27,002 nt of DNA from a virus: positions 1-27,002 of the IMG/VR virus record IMGVR_UViG_3300025313_000106. The stretch is one strand, 5' to 3'. This document shows positions 15,428 to 21,386 of this stretch, in pieces. A program made the translations under genes and the position numbers. The notes beneath the pieces were generated by a model. That model searched no databases, was not told the DNA's origin, and worked only from the letters and a program-made list of their open reading frames with translations. The stretch's first letter is position 1. Every line of letters begins with the position of its first letter.

Positions 15428-17433
15428 AATTTGTCTTTTTTGATGTTGCCGCCCTCCATGTGCCGGAAAACGTCTAGGCGGTCGGCGGTTTCCCACGGGG
15501 AGTTTTTGCGACAAAAAAGCGTGTATTGCCGTTTGTTGATGTAGAACCGACCGCGATCACCCTGCGGGTCCTTCAAGCGGGTGAAAAAATTCTCTGCCCG
15601 TAGTGCGATCGCACCTTGCCCGTACCTAGCACCCCGCAATTCGAGCATCTGGCTGAATTGCGCGCTGCTGAACAACTCCCCCGCTGCATCATCCTCGCTT
15701 AATGAGATGAAAAACTCGTCCAGCGCATCCCGCGACGCCTCGATAATGTCGCGCTTCGCGCCGGACAGGGGCGGTCTGCCGAAGGGGTCGAACTGACTCA
15801 AATCTCGGGTCAAATACCAGTGCAGGAGGTTGTCATACCCGCCACCACGCAGCCATGTGAAGAGCGTCCCCACGTCGGACTTTGCGTCCGAGTTCTTGAA
15901 CCGGAAGACAGCGGCGCGGCGGTCGTCGGCGTCCAGTAACCCCGGAATGTCTTTATTACTGGTGAAGCACAGCGTAGCGACGTTGGGCACATCGTACCCA
16001 CGCACCCCTTTGGGGTTCATATATAATGTTTTGGAATCAGCGCGGTTTTTAATATACTCCTTGTTTGATTTTGTCAGGTCCTCCGACGCTTCATTTATGA
16101 TAAGGAGAATGGCGCCCTGGTCGCGTGTGAAATGGCTCGACCGTAAGTCGTGCATGGACGCCCGGACGACATTTTCCGGGTGCATCAGCCCACCAATAAC
16201 CTCAAAAAGGGACGATTTTCCCGTCCCGTGGTGCGTGGATTGTAGGAGGTAATAAGAGGGTATCCGCTCACCAATATGTTGGATCAGGTACGCTGTGCGG
16301 TCGTGGAACCACGCGATCTCCGCGTCGGTAGCGTCGAAGCGCGATTTTATGTGCCTCAACCACGGAGCTACGTCCCCCGCGCGCGGCACATAGCGCCAAC
16401 CGCGCCATAAATTCGCATGGCCGGAGTCGGTGATTTGACTCGGATCAGCCCCGTCAAAGGTGAACCCGCGAAGCTCCAAACGCTTCGGGTGGTGCAGCCA
16501 CACATCGAACATCGGAACGACCTTGACCCGGCCCTGCTCATCAATCTTGGTTATTTTACGCGGCATGTAGAGCAATTTCGCCTGCTCATGGCTGTACGTC
16601 GCGCGGGTTTCCAAATGATAAAAGCTCGCGGAGTCGCGCATGAAAGCAATCTCCGCATTAAGCGCCAGAGGACTGCACTCCGTCGGGGGGATGTCGGCGG
16701 TGGCGATTAGTCGCTGCCAGACGGGCAATTTTACCCGCGCCTCTGGGGTCTCCGGCCACGGCCCAGCCAGTAGGTAGTCGTCGATGCCGACTTTCCGCGT
16801 TTTATCGCTCACAACATCGTAGAGATTCAGACTCAAACAAGTAGAACCCGCCTTCCCGTGTAACAGGCTCATCAGATCGCCCATTGCGCGTGAGACCGGC
16901 GCTTTCCAGGGCATATCGCCGCCATCGAAGTCGAACAGAATGTAAACCAGTCGATTCTGACACAGCGTTTTTAATGTGGGGTGCAGAGAACCATCGACCC
17001 AATAGGAATTCACGCCACCGAGCGCGATGACCAAATACTCGGACGTACCGAGGAACTTTTGCAGGACAAGCGCTTTTTTCTCACCCTCCACCAGAATAAT
17101 TTTGTACTCCGTGCGGAGGGCGGCGCGCCACTGTACAAATTTGTTGAGATAAATTAAACAGCCCGTTTCACGGGGCTGTTGGTATTTCCCGCGCCCGACA
17201 TGATTCAGCAGGCGGATGCGGGAAATGCCCAGCGGCTGGGAGTCCATATCAAAATAAGGGATCTGAACGCCGGATTCGTGACCCTCAGATTCCCAGCCCA
17301 GTGCCAGGGCGACCGCGCTGGGCGATAGCAAGCGCAGCCCGTGTAAATCAATATCGGCCTGCGTCAGACGCAGCGCGGTGACAAAAGTTTCCCAGGAGTC
17401 CAATGGACTTTGTATGAACGAATGCACTGTCAT
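15424..17433 (-). CDS. Bifunctional primase-helicase (DUF3854 plus DUF5906-like)
   Basis: 669 residues from ATG 17433; a TTG three codons earlier is possible and neither has a strong ribosome site. The N-terminal third is DUF3854/TOPRIM-like: IILVEGEKKALVLQ with Glu116, and ILFDFDGGD with Asp168 and Asp170, the metal-binding residues of primases. The C-terminal half is the DUF5906-type helicase ATPase: STHHGTGKSSLFEVIGG with Walker A GTGKSS at 403-408, LLIINEASED as the Walker B region, then CFTSNKDIPGLLDADDRR as a sensor region. The pair would prime and unwind DNA at the phage fork. The gene follows the YD array after 19 bases and ends at the promoter gap before 15334. Confidence 0.9.
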   Translation of the reverse strand: MTVHSFIQSPLDSWETFVTALRLTQADIDLHGLRLLSPSAVALALGWESEGHESGVQIPYFDMDSQPLGISRIRLLNHVGRGKYQQPRETGCLIYLNKFVQWRAALRTEYKIILVEGEKKALVLQKFLGTSEYLVIALGGVNSYWVDGSLHPTLKTLCQNRLVYILFDFDGGDMPWKAPVSRAMGDLMSLLHGKAGSTCLSLNLYDVVSDKTRKVGIDDYLLAGPWPETPEARVKLPVWQRLIATADIPPTECSPLALNAEIAFMRDSASFYHLETRATYSHEQAKLLYMPRKITKIDEQGRVKVVPMFDVWLHHPKRLELRGFTFDGADPSQITDSGHANLWRGWRYVPRAGDVAPWLRHIKSRFDATDAEIAWFHDRTAYLIQHIGERIPSYYLLQSTHHGTGKSSLFEVIGGLMHPENVVRASMHDLRSSHFTRDQGAILLIINEASEDLTKSNKEYIKNRADSKTLYMNPKGVRGYDVPNVATLCFTSNKDIPGLLDADDRRAAVFRFKNSDAKSDVGTLFTWLRGGGYDNLLHWYLTRDLSQFDPFGRPPLSGAKRDIIEASRDALDEFFISLSEDDAAGELFSSAQFSQMLELRGARYGQGAIALRAENFFTRLKDPQGDRGRFYINKRQYTLFCRKNSPWETADRLDVFRHMEGGNIKKDKF

Positions 17434-17452
17434 GGGGGTCAACCTGTGGGGA

Positions 17453-17797
17453 TTAATTGTTCTTATGCGGGGCGGGTTCCGTGTAGTTGTCCAGATAGCT
17501 CAGGATAGTACCCTGCTCATCGCGCGTGTACTCGTACCAATAGCCCGTATTATCCCGGTAGCTCAAGATATTACCCCGCTCGTCACGAGTGTACTCGTAC
17601 CAGCAGCCCAGGCAGTCTATGTAGCTCTGGATAATCCCCTGTTCATCGCGGATGTACTCGTACCAATAGTCACTACTGTCCAGGTAGCTCAGCACCAGAT
17701 CGGCATCATCGTAGGTGCGTTCGTACCACTCGTCCGCCTCGTCCCGGCTGGCGATCACTTCGCCGGTTTTGCCGTTGTAGATCGTGGTGGTGGTCAT
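17453..17797 (-). CDS. YD-repeat small protein, last member of the array
   Basis: 114 residues from ATG 17797 (ATGA overlap; AGGAG eight bases upstream). It starts MTTTTIYNGKTGEVIASRDE, the same N-terminal type as the gene at 18418-18624. About five 21-residue units of the type GYWYEYTRDERGNILSYRDN follow, ending EPAPHKNN. The repeats resemble the YD/Rhs repeats of large secreted toxins and adhesins, but there is no signal peptide, Rhs core motif or toxin domain. The units use Ser/Tyr/Leu variants (ILSYLD) less like the others, so this copy is the most diverged. It precedes the primase-helicase gene by 19 bases. Function unknown. Confidence 0.8.
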   Translation of the reverse strand: MTTTTIYNGKTGEVIASRDEADEWYERTYDDADLVLSYLDSSDYWYEYIRDEQGIIQSYIDCLGCWYEYTRDERGNILSYRDNTGYWYEYTRDEQGTILSYLDNYTEPAPHKNN

Positions 17798-18099
17798 GCT
17801 TTGGGCTCCTGGGTGGGGGCGGGTCGTCCGCTAGAGAATACGGGCCGGGCGCTGCCTAGAAGCCCCTCCCTGACGGCCTCCGCCTGGAGCGCATCCGCCT
17901 CTAAATCGGTGGCACCTACATATTCCAGCGCACATTCAAAACGCTCCAGATCTCCGCGTCGGAACTGATAGGCGTGCGCTCCACCCTGTTTCGGGGTTTC
18001 TCGGATGAGTTGCAGAGGAAGCCCCTCCACCGCGACCAGGGCAACTCGGCCTACAACGATGCGGATTTGAGAGGGGCTGCGGTAGATCTCGGTGTTCAT
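17794..18099 (-). CDS. Hypothetical protein within the YD array
   Basis: 101 residues from ATG 18099, preceded by GAGGAT and overlapping the previous stop by ATGA. It contains no YD units: it reads MNTEIYRSPSQIRIVVGRVA, then YQFRRGDLERFECALEYVGA and a charged helix. The C-terminal tail PTQEPKA* carries the AGGAG ribosome site for the next gene, as the YQEQQA* tails of the YD genes do. A 19-base stretch of this tail also recurs in the leader of the first YD gene near 21064-21082, which suggests shared ancestry of the junctions. Family not recognised. Confidence 0.65.
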   Translation of the reverse strand: MNTEIYRSPSQIRIVVGRVALVAVEGLPLQLIRETPKQGGAHAYQFRRGDLERFECALEYVGATDLEADALQAEAVREGLLGSARPVFSSGRPAPTQEPKA

Positions 18100-18377
18100 G
18101 GCTGATCCTCATCGTCATCTACGATTTCTACGGTTTCAACATCCAGACAGGCCACACTAAGAACTAAACACTCGGTGCGCCCGCTCAAGGCCCGCCGGGC
18201 CGGGACTTCGATTGTGGCCGCGTTGCCCTCGCGCATCTGAAATTCGGCATCTTTCGCCCAGGCGGCGAGCTCTCCATATGAGAAAAACTCGGGCGGGTTG
18301 TTCAATGTCTCGCTGAGAAACCGGGCGATTTCAGTGAGTCCGATCTCGTTTACCGTGCCAATTGCGTAGGTGGTCAT
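18096..18377 (-). CDS. Hypothetical acidic protein within the YD array
   Basis: 93 residues from ATG 18377 with GAGG upstream and ATGA overlaps on both sides. It reads MTTYAIGTVNEIGLTEIARF, with an alpha/beta composition and a strongly acidic end (EIVDDDEDQP). It has no YD unit, signal peptide or recognised motif. Together with the next gene it interrupts the YD series, so the pair may have been inserted between repeat genes or may work with them. Confidence 0.62.
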   Translation of the reverse strand: MTTYAIGTVNEIGLTEIARFLSETLNNPPEFFSYGELAAWAKDAEFQMREGNAATIEVPARRALSGRTECLVLSVACLDVETVEIVDDDEDQP

Positions 18378-18421
18378 TCTGTAGCCTCGCCGGTGGTGCT
18401 GTAGATCGTGGTCGTGGTCAT
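18374..18421 (-). pseudogene. 15-codon collapsed YD gene
   Basis: A complete mini-frame MTTTTIYSTTGEATE with ATGA overlaps on both sides. Its first seven residues equal the start of the 17453-17797 gene (MTTTTIY), and its last eight match the tail STTDEATE that the gene upstream of 18624 would have without its frameshift. All repeat units are missing, as expected from an in-frame recombination between the two ends of a YD gene. It may survive only as a ribosome relay: its last codons hold the GAGG site for the gene at 18377. Confidence 0.6.
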
Positions 18422-18624
18422 GGGGTGGCCTCGTCGGTGGTGTTGTCGCGGCGGGTCAGGATGTTGCCTGCGGCATCGTAGGTGCGTTCGTAGGAAAAGC
18501 CTTTACTGTCCCGGTAGGTGAGCTCACGCCCCGCCTCGTCGCGGGTGCACTCGTGCCACTCGTCCACCTCATCCCGGCTGGCTATCACCTCGCCGGTTTT
18601 GTCGTTGTAAATCGTGGTGGTCAT
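18418..18624 (-). CDS. Short YD-repeat protein
   Basis: 68 residues from ATG 18624, preceded by GAGGCTACAG; the longer upstream frame is out-of-register repeat sequence. It starts MTTTIYNDKTGEVIASRDE (N-terminal type shared with 17453-17797), then has two YD units, TRDEAGRELTYRDSKGFSYE and TYDAAGNILTRRDN, and ends TTDEATP. It is the smallest intact member of the array. The ending is a variant of the STTDEATE tail and supplies the ribosome site for the following mini-frame. Function unknown. Confidence 0.72.
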   Translation of the reverse strand: MTTTIYNDKTGEVIASRDEVDEWHECTRDEAGRELTYRDSKGFSYERTYDAAGNILTRRDNTTDEATP

Positions 18625-18931
18625 TCTGTAGCCTCGTCTGTGGTGCTGTCCCGGTAGGTGAACACGCGGCCGGTAGGTGAACACGCGGCCGGTAGGTGAA
18701 CACGCGGCCGTCAGCGTCGTAGGCGTACGCGTAGGAAAAGCCCGTGCTGTCCCGGTAGGTCAGCGCGTTCCCGTCCGCGTCGTAGGTGCGTTCGTAGGAA
18801 AAGCCAGTGCTGTCATGGTAGGTCAGCTCGTTGCCATGCTCGTCGTTGGTGATTTCGTAGGATACGCCGTCACCTGCGCGGCCCCTATAGGTCAGCACGT
18901 TGCCATGCTCGTCGTAGGTGCGTTCGCCCAT
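18569..18931 (-). CDS. YD-repeat protein frameshifted by a 19-bp triplication
   Basis: 120 residues from ATG 18931, which has GAGGAG about eight bases upstream; a TTG two codons earlier would overlap the previous stop. It starts MGERTYDEHGNVLTYRG and has four YD units (for example TYDADGNALTYRDSTGFSY). At 18707-18651 a 19-base sequence is present three times; 38 extra bases shift the frame, so the protein ends in unrelated sequence (RPRVHLPAACSPTG...) running over the start of the next gene. With one copy the frame would read RDSTTDEATE* and stop with an ATGA overlap at 18624. The reading frame may therefore be on/off switchable or simply damaged. Confidence 0.68.
   Translation of the reverse strand: MGERTYDEHGNVLTYRGRAGDGVSYEITNDEHGNELTYHDSTGFSYERTYDADGNALTYRDSTGFSYAYAYDADGRVFTYRPRVHLPAACSPTGTAPQTRLQNDHHDLQRQNRRGDSQPG
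18651..18707. repeat. 19-bp tandem repeat, three perfect copies
   Basis: The unit CCGGTAGGTGAACACGCGG occurs at 18651-18669, 18670-18688 and 18689-18707, inside a YD gene. Since 19 is not a multiple of three, each change in copy number changes the reading frame; one or four copies keep the gene in frame with its expected tail. Confidence 0.95.
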
Positions 18932-18933
18932 GG

Positions 18934-19329
18934 TCAAATCTCCTCGTGAGTTAGTGAATCGCCGCGCTGTACGCCAGTGCTGTTCCTATAGGTCAACTCA
19001 TTGCCGGCGGCGTCGCGGGTGAATTCGGATGAATAGTCATCGCTGTCGCAGTAGGTGAGCATGTTGCCATGCTCGTCGTAGGTGTATTCGTAGAAAAAGT
19101 CAGTGCTGTCGCGATAGGTGAGCACGTTCCCATCCGCGTCGCGGGTGTACGCGTAGGAAAAGCCAGTGCTGTCCCGGTAGGTGAGCTCGCGGCCGTCGCC
19201 GTCGTAGGTACTTTCGCGATAGGTCAGCTCGTTCCCGGCAGCGTCATAGGTGTGATCGCACCAATAGCCGTCGCCGTCCCGATAGGTTAAGACTCGACCA
19301 CACTCGTCATAGGTAATTACCGGATTCAT
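18934..19329 (-). CDS. YD-repeat small protein
   Basis: 131 residues from ATG 19329 (ATGA overlap, GGAGCAACAAGC upstream). It starts MNPVITYDECGRVLTYRD, the N-terminal type shared with the gene at 19326-19799, the two being nearly identical over ~70 bases here. About six YD units follow; the second is short (NELTYRESTYDGDGRELTY), lacking about seven residues, a sign of an internal deletion. The C terminus (GVQRGDSLTHEEI) differs from the YQEQQA tail and carries GAGGAG for the next gene. No signal peptide or toxin domain. Confidence 0.8.
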   Translation of the reverse strand: MNPVITYDECGRVLTYRDGDGYWCDHTYDAAGNELTYRESTYDGDGRELTYRDSTGFSYAYTRDADGNVLTYRDSTDFFYEYTYDEHGNMLTYCDSDDYSSEFTRDAAGNELTYRNSTGVQRGDSLTHEEI

Positions 19330-19799
19330 GCTTGTTGCTCCTGGTAGTCACGGCGAATGCCGTTGCTGTTCCGGTAGGTCAGCTCGTTCCCAGCAGCGTC
19401 GTATGTGCGCTCGTAGCCGTTGCCGTTGCCGGTCCTAAAGGACAACTCCCGGCCGGCATCGTCGTAGGTATATTCGCGCCAGGTCTCGGCGCTGTTGCGA
19501 AAGGTCAGTTCGTTTCCGTTGGCGTCGTAGCTGCGCTCGCACCAATAGCCGTCGCTGTTCCGAAAGGTCAGCTCGTTCCCAGCAGCGTCGTAGGTGTGCT
19601 CGTACCAATGGCCACTACTGTCTGCGTAGGTTAGTACGCGCCCGGCAGCGTCGTAGGTGTGCTCGCACCCGTGGCCGCTACTGTCCGCGTAGGTCAGCTC
19701 GTGGCCCCAAACGTCATAGGTGTGATCGCACCAATAGCCATCACTGTCGCGATAGGTTAAGACTCGACCACACTCGTCATAGGTAATTACCGGATTCAT
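19326..19799 (-). CDS. YD-repeat small protein
   Basis: 157 residues from ATG 19799, chosen because it has GGAGCAGAAAGC upstream, overlaps the previous stop by ATGA, and gives the same start (MNPVITYDECGRVLTYRDSD) as the next paralogue. Seven units of ~21 residues follow, such as TYDAAGRVLTYADSSGHWYE and TYDAAGNELTFRNSDGYWCE, several with an extra cysteine. It ends IRRDYQEQQA*, whose codons contain the AGGAG site and ATGA start of the next gene. The protein is acidic and Tyr/Trp-rich, with no secretion signal. Function unknown. Confidence 0.82.
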   Translation of the reverse strand: MNPVITYDECGRVLTYRDSDGYWCDHTYDVWGHELTYADSSGHGCEHTYDAAGRVLTYADSSGHWYEHTYDAAGNELTFRNSDGYWCERSYDANGNELTFRNSAETWREYTYDDAGRELSFRTGNGNGYERTYDAAGNELTYRNSNGIRRDYQEQQA

Positions 19800-20080
19800 G
19801 CTTTCTGCTCCGGGTAGCCACGGCATTCGCCACGGCTGTTCCGGTAGGTCAGTTCGCGCCCCTGCTCATCGCGGGTGTACTCGTGCTCATAGCCGCTACT
19901 GTCCCGGTAGGTCAGCTCGTTCCCGGCAGCGTCGTAGGTGTGCTCATACCAGTAGTCGGCGCTGGTCCGGTAGGTCAGTTCGTTCCCGTCAGCGTCGTAG
20001 CTGCGCTCGGACCAGTAACCATCACTGTCGCGATAGGTCAGGATGTTCCCCAGCGCGTCGCGGGTTGTTTTTATGCTCAT
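19796..20080 (-). CDS. YD-repeat small protein
   Basis: 94 residues from ATG 20080 (ATGA overlap, GGAGCAACAAGC upstream). It starts MSIKTTRDALGNILTYRDSD, a start unlike the other types, then has four units including SYDADGNELTYRTSADYWYE and TYDAAGNELTYRDSSGYEHE. The end is ECRGYPEQKA*, a variant of the YQEQQA tail with the same embedded ribosome site. Acidic and without signal peptide. Confidence 0.8.
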   Translation of the reverse strand: MSIKTTRDALGNILTYRDSDGYWSERSYDADGNELTYRTSADYWYEHTYDAAGNELTYRDSSGYEHEYTRDEQGRELTYRNSRGECRGYPEQKA

Positions 20081-20676
20081 GCTTGTTGCTCCTGGTAGCC
20101 ACGGCGAATGCCGGCGCTGTCGCGATAGATTAGTGCGCGCCCCTGCTCATCGCGGGTGCGTTCGTGCTCATAGCCGCCACTGTCCCGAAAGGTTAGGGAC
20201 CGGCCGTCAGCGTCGTAGGTGCGCTCACGCCAGTAACCATCACTCTCTTGGTAAGTCAGCTCCCGCCCGGCAGCGTCGTAGGTGTGCTCACGCCAGTAAC
20301 CATCATTTTCTTGGTAAGTTAGCTCCCGCCCGTTGGCGTCGTAGGTGTGCTCGTACCAATGGCCGGTGGCGTCCCGAAAGGTTAGGGACCGCCCGTCAGC
20401 GTCGTAGGTGCGCTCACGCCAGTAACCATCACTCTCTTGGTAAGTCAGCTCGTTCCCGTTGGCGTCGTAGGTGTGCTCACGCCCGTAACCACCACTCTCT
20501 TGGTAAGTCAGCTCCCGCCCGTTGGCGTCGTAGGTGCGCTCGTACCAATGGCCGTTGGCGTCCCGAAAGGTTAGGGACCGCCCGTCAGCGTCGTAGGTGT
20601 GCTCGTACCAATGGCCAGTCCCAGGACGGGCGACTAGCTCGTTGCCGCCTTCGTCGTAGATCTTAATCGTGCTCAT
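20077..20676 (-). CDS. Largest YD-repeat protein of the array
   Basis: 199 residues from ATG 20676 (ATGA overlap, GGAGCAACAAGC upstream). It starts MSTIKIYDEGGNELVARP, as does the first gene of the array. Nine units follow in a higher-order order of three: one with RSLTFRD, one with RELTYQE, one with ELTYQESDGYWRER, the triplet repeated. At DNA level landmarks recur exactly 189 bases apart (20182, 20371, 20560), so segments of three 63-bp units have duplicated recently. It ends IRRGYQEQQA*. No Rhs core or toxin domain. Function unknown. Confidence 0.84.
   Translation of the reverse strand: MSTIKIYDEGGNELVARPGTGHWYEHTYDADGRSLTFRDANGHWYERTYDANGRELTYQESGGYGREHTYDANGNELTYQESDGYWRERTYDADGRSLTFRDATGHWYEHTYDANGRELTYQENDGYWREHTYDAAGRELTYQESDGYWRERTYDADGRSLTFRDSGGYEHERTRDEQGRALIYRDSAGIRRGYQEQQA
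20182..20640. repeat. Higher-order 189-bp repeats (3 x 63 bp)
   Basis: Within the largest YD gene the landmark GTCCCGAAAGGTTAGGGACC and its flank recur at 20182, 20371 and 20560, each 189 bases apart. The first two copies agree over roughly 78 bases with a single visible mismatch. This is a repeat of repeats, formed by duplication of three 63-bp units. Confidence 0.85.
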
Positions 20677-21056
20677 GCTTGTTGCTCCTGGTAGCCACGG
20701 CGAATGCCGTCACTGTCGCGATAGGTTAACTCACGGCCGTTGGCGTCGCGGGTGTACACGCGCCATGAATTGTTGTTGCCCTTGTAGGTCAGGATGTTCC
20801 CGAGTGCGTCGTAGGTGCACACGTAACGAGTGCCATTACTGTCGCGATAGGCGATGACGAGATCTTGCGCATTGTAGGTATGCACATGCCAAGCAAAACC
20901 CTGCGACTCGCAGGTGCATTCGCTCCAGGTGCCATCACTGTCCCGACTGGACAGCTCCATGCCCGCTGCGTCGTAAGTGCGTTCCTGCCAGTAACCCGTC
21001 TCCGGCCGGGCGACTAGCTCGTTGCCGCCTTCGTCGTAGATCTTAATCGTGCTCAT
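20673..21056 (-). CDS. YD-repeat protein, first gene of the array
   Basis: 127 residues from ATG 21056, chosen over an earlier in-frame start because AGGAGCAACAAGC precedes it and it matches the start of the next paralogue (MSTIKIYDEGGNELVARP). About five units follow, more diverged than elsewhere: one is disrupted (CTCESQGFAWHVHTYNAQDL), others intact (TRDANGRELTYRDSDGIRRG). It ends with the YQEQQA* tail. It lies ~90 bases downstream of the palindromic promoter element and so would be the first gene expressed in this early operon. Confidence 0.8.
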   Translation of the reverse strand: MSTIKIYDEGGNELVARPETGYWQERTYDAAGMELSSRDSDGTWSECTCESQGFAWHVHTYNAQDLVIAYRDSNGTRYVCTYDALGNILTYKGNNNSWRVYTRDANGRELTYRDSDGIRRGYQEQQA

Positions 21057-21084
21057 GCTTGTTGCTCCTGGGTGGGGGCGGGAC

Positions 21085-21126
21085 GCTGAGTGGGTGTGTG
21101 GAGAGGAGCATAACCACCCACTCAGC
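21085..21126. promoter_or_regulatory. Inverted repeat sharing the iteron core
   Basis: GCTGAGTGGGTG (21085-21096) and CACCCACTCAGC (21115-21126) are perfect 12-base inverted arms with an 18-base loop, in the transcribed leader of the YD array. The arms contain CCCACTCAGC, the core of the 15-bp iterons at 21876-21981. It could be an RNA hairpin or a paired binding site for the same protein as the iterons. Confidence 0.65.
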
Positions 21127-21143
21127 ATGGTGCAACTACTATT

Positions 21144-21158
21144 TAGTTATACTAACTA
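21144..21158 (-). promoter_or_regulatory. Palindromic promoter/operator element, copy 1
   Basis: On the minus strand TAGTTAGTATAACTA is a perfect dyad (arms TAGTTA/TAACTA) containing TATAAC at 21151-21146, in -10 position for the YD array. The 13-base core equals that at 15397-15409. No clear -35 hexamer lies 17-18 bases upstream, so an activator may be needed. Confidence 0.55.
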
Positions 21159-21181
21159 TATGCCTGACGCGAGGCGCGGGA

Positions 21182-21204
21182 ATATAGCGCGCGCGGCGCT
21201 ATAT
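21182..21204. promoter_or_regulatory. Dyad upstream of the array promoter
   Basis: ATATAGCGC, a GCGCG centre and GCGCTATAT form perfect 9-base arms. It lies ~30 bases upstream of the -10 element at 21146-21151, a position suitable for an activator or repressor site. The stem could also extrude as a cruciform. Confidence 0.5.
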
Positions 21205-21219
21205 AAGGAAGGGCTAGGG

Positions 21220-21261
21220 GTGGAATTGGATGGTGCGGGGGTGGAATTGGATGGTGCGGGG
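21220..21261. repeat. 21-bp direct repeat, two perfect copies
   Basis: The unit beginning GTGGAATTGGATGGTGC occurs at 21220-21240 and 21241-21261. It is noncoding as far as can be seen and lies upstream of the early promoter. Confidence 0.9.
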
Positions 21262-21307
21262 GTTCTGAGCGATGTTTAGCTAAGTGCCCGGAACGCCGTT
21301 CAAATGG

Positions 21308-21375
21308 GGCGGAAATGGGGGTATTGAGCGCCGTTTAATTGGGCGGAAATGGGGGTATTGAGCGCCGTTTAATTG
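21308..21375. repeat. 34-bp direct repeat, two perfect copies
   Basis: The unit begins GGCGGAAATGGGGGTATTGA and ends GCCGTTTAATTG; copies lie at 21308-21341 and 21342-21375. A degenerate third piece (GCCGTTCAAATGG) precedes them at about 21292-21305. Confidence 0.9.
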
Positions 21376-21386
21376 GGTCAAAATCC

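Noticed and set aside
18418-18684. 88-residue version of the short YD gene starting at 18684
   Set aside because: The extra N-terminal residues come from the out-of-frame 19-bp repeat; ATG 18624 has a good ribosome site and matches its paralogue's start.
19332-20666. Plus-strand open frames through the YD array (for example 20043-20666, Arg/His/Cys-rich)
   Set aside because: These are shadows of the 63-bp repeats, open only because the period is divisible by three; the minus-strand frames have ATGA junctions and ribosome sites and encode the sensible YD pattern.
17453-21056. Reading the 63-bp repeats as a CRISPR array
   Set aside because: The repeats are contiguous, of varying sequence and coding, with no unique spacers between constant repeats and no cas genes; the Cas4-like nuclease is a separate replication-region protein.
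17453-21056. Diversity-generating retroelement
   Set aside because: No reverse transcriptase gene or template/variable repeat pair with adenine-specific changes is visible; variation is better explained by repeat recombination.
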